Source: Desulfobacteraceae bacterium
GTDB taxonomy: Bacteria; Desulfobacterota; Desulfobacteria; Desulfobacterales; Desulfobacteraceae
Assembly (NCBI GenBank): GCA_016743945.1
Contig: JADGFI010000020.1
Coordinates: 28,132 to 92,131, forward strand
Length of the DNA stretch: 64,000 nt
Direction: 5' to 3'
Below the pieces are notes generated by a model. That model was not told where the DNA came from. It searched no databases and was given only the letters and a program-made list of their open reading frames with translations. Position numbers and translations under genes: made by a program. Shown here piece after piece: positions 60,136 through 64,000 of the stretch (its first letter is position 1; the number at the start of each line of letters is the position of its first letter).

Positions 60136-60297
60136 AGGACCGCAAATTTTATAATTTGAACGAAATAGCTTGCCTTTTGGCCCATCTACTGCGTTGCATC
60201 AAAGGCCAAATAGGTCTGCTATTAACCCTTTAATGCGCCTTGTAGATGAACCAAAATTTTACGCTATTTTTGCTCAACTTATTTCATCTGCGGTCCT
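60136..60297. repeat. MITE-like palindromic element
   Basis: A 162-base stretch bounded by the inverted repeats AGGACCGCA (60136-60144) and TGCGGTCCT (60289-60297). The similarity between arms continues inwards with few gaps (ATAATTTGAACGAAATAGC against the inverse of GCTATTTTTGCTCAACTTAT), and a second inner palindrome pairs CATCTAC...GCATCAAAGG with CCTTTAATGCG...GTAGATG. It has no coding capacity. The structure suggests a miniature transposable element or a REP-like dispersed repeat. Confidence 0.65.
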
Positions 60298-60330
60298 TAG
60301 TAAGCTGTTCTTAACAAGATCTTAACCGGG

Positions 60331-60807
60331 GTGATACTATTGAAAGAAAAACTAAAGATTTTGTTCCTGTGTACAGGAAATTCCTGCCGGAGTCAGATGG
60401 CAGAGGGCTGGACAAGGTTCCTGAAGGGGGATATCATTGAGGTTTATTCAGCAGGGGTTGAAATTCATGGTCTCAATCTTGATGCCGTAGCCGTTATGGC
60501 GGAAAGCGGGGTGGATATTTCCCTTCACCAATCAAAGCATATCAATGCATTTGTCCTGGCAGACCTGGATGCGGTCATCACGGTCTGCGGCCACGCCCAT
60601 GAGACCTGCCCCTATTTTCCCCCCACCTGTGATGTGATTCATGCGGGGTTTGATGACGCGCCTAAAATGGCAGCCAAGCTTGCAGAACAGGGGGCCGATA
60701 GAGAGGCCCAGCTTGATTGTTTTCGACGAGTGAGGGACGATATTCGGAAATTTGTTGAGAAATTACCGGAAAACTTGAAACGCCTGGGAGAACAAAGTGA
60801 TGGGTGA
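60331..60807 (+). CDS. arsC: Thioredoxin-coupled arsenate reductase
   Basis: A 158-residue protein of the low-molecular-weight phosphatase fold. It has the P-loop CX5R (C14-TGNS-C19-R20) and, in addition, the cysteine pair C86/C93 (VCGHAHETCPYF) that carries the disulfide cascade in Staphylococcus/Bacillus ArsC. It therefore reduces arsenate to arsenite with thioredoxin rather than acting as a phosphatase. The likely start is GTG 60331 or TTG 60340, with GGGG upstream fitting the latter best. It overlaps the efflux pump gene by 8 bases. Confidence 0.9.
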   Translation: MILLKEKLKILFLCTGNSCRSQMAEGWTRFLKGDIIEVYSAGVEIHGLNLDAVAVMAESGVDISLHQSKHINAFVLADLDAVITVCGHAHETCPYFPPTCDVIHAGFDDAPKMAAKLAEQGADREAQLDCFRRVRDDIRKFVEKLPENLKRLGEQSDG

Positions 60808-61975
60808 GACTGCAGGCAGTGAACGAAAAATGACCAGTATCTTTGAACGATACCTGACCGTCTGGGTTGCCCTTTGTATTGCCATGGGGATTTTGCTTGG
60901 CAAGGTGGCACCTCAATTTGCCAAAATCCTGGATGGTATGTCCATCAACGTGAATGGCGCTCCGGTGGTTTCCATCCCCATTGCCATCTGTCTTTTTTTC
61001 ATGATGTACCCCATCATGGTGAAGATTGATTTTAGAAGCGTGATCAAAGCCGGTAAGAGTGGAAAACCGGTGTTTCTAACCCTTTTTTTGAACTGGTGTA
61101 TCAAACCCTTTACCATGTATGCCATTTGTGTATTCTTTCTGGGATTTTTGTTCAAAAGCTTTATCGGCGATACCATGGACCTGGTAAAGCTTCCCTTTGG
61201 CCTGGACCTGCCAGTGGGAGCCGTGCATGGCGCCGGGACCGTGGTTCTCCAGGAGGGCATAAAAATGCTGCAGATCCCTTTGTGGCGAAGTTATTTTGCC
61301 GGGTGTATCCTCCTGGGGATTGCCCCTTGTACCGCCATGGTTCTGGTATGGGGGTATCTTTGTCGGGGAAATGACGGCCTGACCCTTGTGATGGTGGCCA
61401 TTAACAGCTTGACCATGCTGGTGCTCTACGGGGTTCTGGGGGGCTTTCTTCTGGGGGTGGGACAGCTTCCCATTCCCTGGCAGGCCTTGCTTCTTTCCGT
61501 GGTGATTTATGTGGCCCTTCCCCTTGGGGCAGGGTATCTGTCCAGAAAATGGATCATCCATGCAAAGGGCGAAACCTGGTTTACAGAAAAATTTCTCCAT
61601 GTTTTGACCCCGGTAACCATCACGGCTTTGTTGTTGACCCTGGTGCTTTTGTTCAGTTTTAAAGGGGAGGTGATTCTGGCCAATCCCTTGACCATTTTAT
61701 GGATTGCAGTTCCGCTTTTTATCCAGACCCTTTTTATCTTTGCGCTGGGGTATGGCGGGGCAAAACTGTTGAAACTTAAATACAAAGATGCGGCCCCTGC
61801 TGCCATGATCGGGGCATCAAATCATTTTGAAGTGGCCATTGCCACAAGTGTCATGTTGTTCGGGCTTTCTTCCGGGGCGGCCCTGGCAACCGTGGTGGGG
61901 GTGTTAATAGAGGTGCCGGTGATGCTGATGCTGGTGGGGTTTTGTAAAAAAACAGCCTCCTGGTTTGATGAATAG
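60800..61975 (+). CDS. acr3: ACR3-family arsenite efflux permease
   Basis: A 391-residue membrane protein with ten helices of the BASS superfamily, matching ACR3: MYPIMVKIDFRSV, LFLNWCIKPFTMYAI, ILLGIAPCTAMVLVWGYL with the conserved Cys, and AAMIGASNHFEVAIATSVML. It expels arsenite formed by ArsC. A GTG lies at 60797, but ATG 60800 with GGGAG 8 bases upstream is preferred. It is translationally coupled to arsC by overlap. A strong terminator follows. Its expression may be controlled by the ArsR at 58220, although no obvious palindrome was found directly upstream. Confidence 0.93.
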   Translation: MGETAGSERKMTSIFERYLTVWVALCIAMGILLGKVAPQFAKILDGMSINVNGAPVVSIPIAICLFFMMYPIMVKIDFRSVIKAGKSGKPVFLTLFLNWCIKPFTMYAICVFFLGFLFKSFIGDTMDLVKLPFGLDLPVGAVHGAGTVVLQEGIKMLQIPLWRSYFAGCILLGIAPCTAMVLVWGYLCRGNDGLTLVMVAINSLTMLVLYGVLGGFLLGVGQLPIPWQALLLSVVIYVALPLGAGYLSRKWIIHAKGETWFTEKFLHVLTPVTITALLLTLVLLFSFKGEVILANPLTILWIAVPLFIQTLFIFALGYGGAKLLKLKYKDAAPAAMIGASNHFEVAIATSVMLFGLSSGAALATVVGVLIEVPVMLMLVGFCKKTASWFDE

Positions 61976-61990
61976 GCTGGGGGGAAATAG

Positions 61991-62026
61991 CACGGGCCAT
62001 TTGAAAAATTTTCCAAATGGCCCGTG
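61991..62026. terminator. Bidirectional terminator between acr3 and malic enzyme
   Basis: CACGGGCCATTTG (61991-62003) pairs perfectly with CAAATGGCCCGTG (62014-62026), with an A/T-rich loop. It lies between two converging genes and is the expected terminator of both. Confidence 0.8.
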
Positions 62027-62057
62027 TTGTATCGCTAAAGTAGCTTTCTGGGTTCCT

Positions 62058-63782
62058 TTAATTATACTCGGGATTCCAGCGCATGTTTTCAATCAATGTA
62101 TTGAGTCTTTCCACATCATTGTTGTGCTTGAATTCGGAAAATTGACAATCGTTTTGGGTTACATTTGCCTTAATGGCTGCTGCTCCCACCCGTTTGGCCA
62201 CTTCCAGAGAGACCTTGTTCAATTGATCCAGGGGGGGGAAAAGGATGCCGTTCTGGATATCTTCTTCACTGACAAAGTCTGCCATGGCGTGGGCTGCGGC
62301 TGAAAAGAACGCTGGCAACACTTGTGTGGCACCAGAAGCCACAACTCCCAAACCGATGCCGGGGAAAATAAAGGCATTGTTCATCTGTCCGATGCGATAA
62401 CTTTTGCCGTTGTGGTTCACATCTTCAAAGGGAGAACCAGTTGCCACAAGGGCTTTCCCATTGGTCCATTCATAGATGTCCTGGGGCAGGGCTTCGGCTT
62501 TGGTGGTGGGGTTACTCAGGGGTAAAATTGCGGGTTGGTCTGTGTTTTGTGCTGCGGCTTGTACAATTTCTTTGGTAAAGCAGCCGCCCTGTCCAGAGGT
62601 GCCGATGAGAACGGTTACGCGTTCATTTTTAATCACATTCAACAGGGTATTGTCCGCAGGCGTTTTCATCCATGCCATGTTTTTAGGATTTTTGGCAAAT
62701 TTTTCCTTGTAGGGTTCCAGATCCCGGTCAGAGGTGACAACTCCTCTGGAATCCAGAGTGAAAATTCTGGCAATGGCTTCAGTTTCGTCCATTCCCTGCT
62801 CCATGAGTTCTGTCAGGATCTGCTGGGCAATGCCGATGCCACCGGCACCGGCGCCATGAACCAGATAGACCTGATCGGTCATTTTCTCTTTTTTTACCCG
62901 CATGGCAGCGATCATACCGGCCAGGGCAACCGATCCGGTTCCCTGGATATCATCATTAAAGGAAATAACTTCCTCAAGGTATTTATCCCGGACGGTAAAG
63001 GCGGTCTGTTTTGAAAAATCTTCCCATTGGCAAAGGGCCTTGGGGAATATTTTTTTAAAGGCAACTACAAATTTTTCAATGAAAGCATAATACTCATCCC
63101 CCCGGAGGCGTTCATGGCGCCATCCCAGGTAATTGGGGTCATCTATCAATTCTTTGTTGTCTGTTCCCACATCAAGGGAGATGGGCAGACAATGCCAGGG
63201 GGCGATTCCAGCTCCCTGGGTATACAGCATCAGTTTGCCCAGGCAGATGGGAATCCCGCCGGCGCCCTGGTCGCCGATACCTAATATCCCCTGGTTATCG
63301 GTGACAACCGCTACCCGTATGTCCTTGTCCGTATAATTTCGCAGAATGTATTCGGCATAGTCAATGTTGCCCGGATAAAAATGGATCCCATTGGCTTTCC
63401 TGAACATGGAGGAATATTGCTGGCAGGCAAGGCCCACCGTCGGTGTATAGATAATGGGCAAAAATTTGGTAACGTCGCTTGCAATGACTGCGTGTGCAAG
63501 TACCACATTTCTGTCATAGAGACTTCTGATATAAATAAATTTTTCAATATCGGTTTCTTTTTTATCGAGGATCTCAAGACTTGATTCGACCTGTTCTTCA
63601 AGGGTTTTAACCCGTGGCGGCAGATAACCGCTCAGTTTTAATTTTCGTCGCTCATCGATGGTGAAGGCCGTTCCCTTGCTGATGTTGTTAAAACGCAGGA
63701 TATCAAATCCTCTTAAGTTGATAGAGATACCTGTTGTTTGACCATGCTCACCGTACTCAAATTCGTAATGATTAATTTCCAT
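62058..63782 (-). CDS. NAD-type malic enzyme (malate dehydrogenase, decarboxylating)
   Basis: A 574-residue enzyme of the large malic enzyme class (540-600 residues). Landmarks: YTPTVGLACQQYSSMFR, VVTDNQGILGIGDQGAGG and GKLMLYTQGAG of the malate/metal site, FNDDIQGTGSVALAG, and the NAD-binding HGAGAGGIGIAQQ. It converts malate to pyruvate and CO2 and reduces NAD(P). In sulfate reducers it links C4 and C3 metabolism. GDQGAGGIP shows the residues expected for metal and malate binding. It is monocistronic. The ATG has an AAGGAAAAA region upstream. Confidence 0.95.
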   Translation of the reverse strand: MEINHYEFEYGEHGQTTGISINLRGFDILRFNNISKGTAFTIDERRKLKLSGYLPPRVKTLEEQVESSLEILDKKETDIEKFIYIRSLYDRNVVLAHAVIASDVTKFLPIIYTPTVGLACQQYSSMFRKANGIHFYPGNIDYAEYILRNYTDKDIRVAVVTDNQGILGIGDQGAGGIPICLGKLMLYTQGAGIAPWHCLPISLDVGTDNKELIDDPNYLGWRHERLRGDEYYAFIEKFVVAFKKIFPKALCQWEDFSKQTAFTVRDKYLEEVISFNDDIQGTGSVALAGMIAAMRVKKEKMTDQVYLVHGAGAGGIGIAQQILTELMEQGMDETEAIARIFTLDSRGVVTSDRDLEPYKEKFAKNPKNMAWMKTPADNTLLNVIKNERVTVLIGTSGQGGCFTKEIVQAAAQNTDQPAILPLSNPTTKAEALPQDIYEWTNGKALVATGSPFEDVNHNGKSYRIGQMNNAFIFPGIGLGVVASGATQVLPAFFSAAAHAMADFVSEEDIQNGILFPPLDQLNKVSLEVAKRVGAAAIKANVTQNDCQFSEFKHNNDVERLNTLIENMRWNPEYN

Positions 63783-64000
63783 GACTACAATTTTTCCTTA
63801 ATTTTAGTTCTAATGTTAAATCTACAACAATATTTAAATACACAACAATCTTAAAAACTCCAAAAAACAACGATTTTTATTATATCAGAAAAATATAACT
63901 AAGCGAATGGAAATGAATTATTTTCAGTTCCTGAAATATATTTATCAGGGACAATTGTGTTTCATCACATGAAATGAATAAAATGGGTTAGGGCAGAGAC
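63783..64000. other. Upstream region of malic enzyme gene, window edge
   Basis: 218 AT-rich bases with no reading frame of note. They should contain the malic enzyme promoter on the minus strand. No repeats or further features are seen before the window ends. Confidence 0.4.

Noticed and set aside
1..64000. CRISPR arrays, tRNA/rRNA genes, transposases, prophage or toxin-antitoxin genes
   Set aside because: I looked for evenly spaced repeats, conserved RNA sequences and typical protein motifs and saw none. Short tRNA-like folds cannot be excluded without a covariance-model search.

Overview
The window looks like chromosomal DNA of a sulfate-reducing or otherwise strictly anaerobic member of the Desulfobacterota, most likely Desulfobacterales. 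This is inferred from gene content: a heterodisulfide-reductase-type Fe-S oxidoreductase carrying an apparent selenocysteine, a 2-hydroxyacyl-CoA dehydratase cluster, a tungsten-type aldehyde:ferredoxin oxidoreductase, FmdE, rubrerythrin, bacteriohemerythrin, and many sigma-54 regulators. I found no rRNA or tRNA genes, CRISPR array, intact insertion sequence or phage gene.

Layout. 1-2.96 kb: the 3' part of an MscS channel, small exported proteins and a hemerythrin. 2.97-7.9 kb (minus): a probable four-gene operon of a GlcD/lactate-type FAD oxidase, its Fe-S partner, an XRE-cupin regulator and a phospholipase-D-like lipoprotein. 8.4-12.3 kb: a DksA-like zinc finger, a spermidine-synthase-like protein, SlyX, an ABC-F ATPase and YccF. 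12.36-14.05 kb (minus): the selenoprotein and a CGGC protein. 14.4-16.1 kb: a Tat-exported M15 peptidase and a TPR protein. 16.1-21.8 kb (minus): an acyl-CoA ligase / 2-hydroxyacyl-CoA dehydratase / SDR / activator operon, with a divergent TetR gene and a likely operator. 22.8-25.4 kb: a flavodoxin-ferredoxin, a small membrane protein and a geranylgeranyl-reductase-type flavoprotein. 25.4-30.2 kb: glnK-amtB behind a sigma-54 promoter, then a polar amino-acid ABC transporter without an ATPase gene.

30.2-33.1 kb (minus): a patatin, a ferredoxin-nitroreductase and an EamA exporter. 33.4-42.65 kb (plus): a signalling island made of a Cache/GAF/PAS hybrid kinase, an NtrC-family response regulator, twin palindromic sites and a sigma-54 promoter, then a pseudo-receiver, a chemoreceptor and a CheA that has no phosphorylatable P1 domain. 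42.66-49.6 kb: DUF2889, an internally deleted EamA gene, FmdE, a heme-binding partial kinase, a full histidine kinase, and a NifX-like gene with its own sigma-54 promoter and palindromic site next to a PAS-AAA+ activator. 50.0-53.8 kb: FlaG, a class II aldolase overlapping an aldehyde ferredoxin oxidoreductase, and a small unknown protein. 54.1-62.0 kb: an ArsR-controlled thiol-redox and permease operon (minus), facing rubrerythrin, arsenate reductase and an ACR3 efflux pump (plus), separated by a palindromic MITE-like element. 62.06-63.78 kb: NAD-type malic enzyme.

The two strongest points for a second look are the in-frame UGA with a SECIS-like hairpin at 12.9 kb, and the self-contained sigma-54-driven chemosensory module lacking P1, CheY, CheR and CheB at 33.4-42.65 kb. 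All identifications come from motif recognition without database searches.
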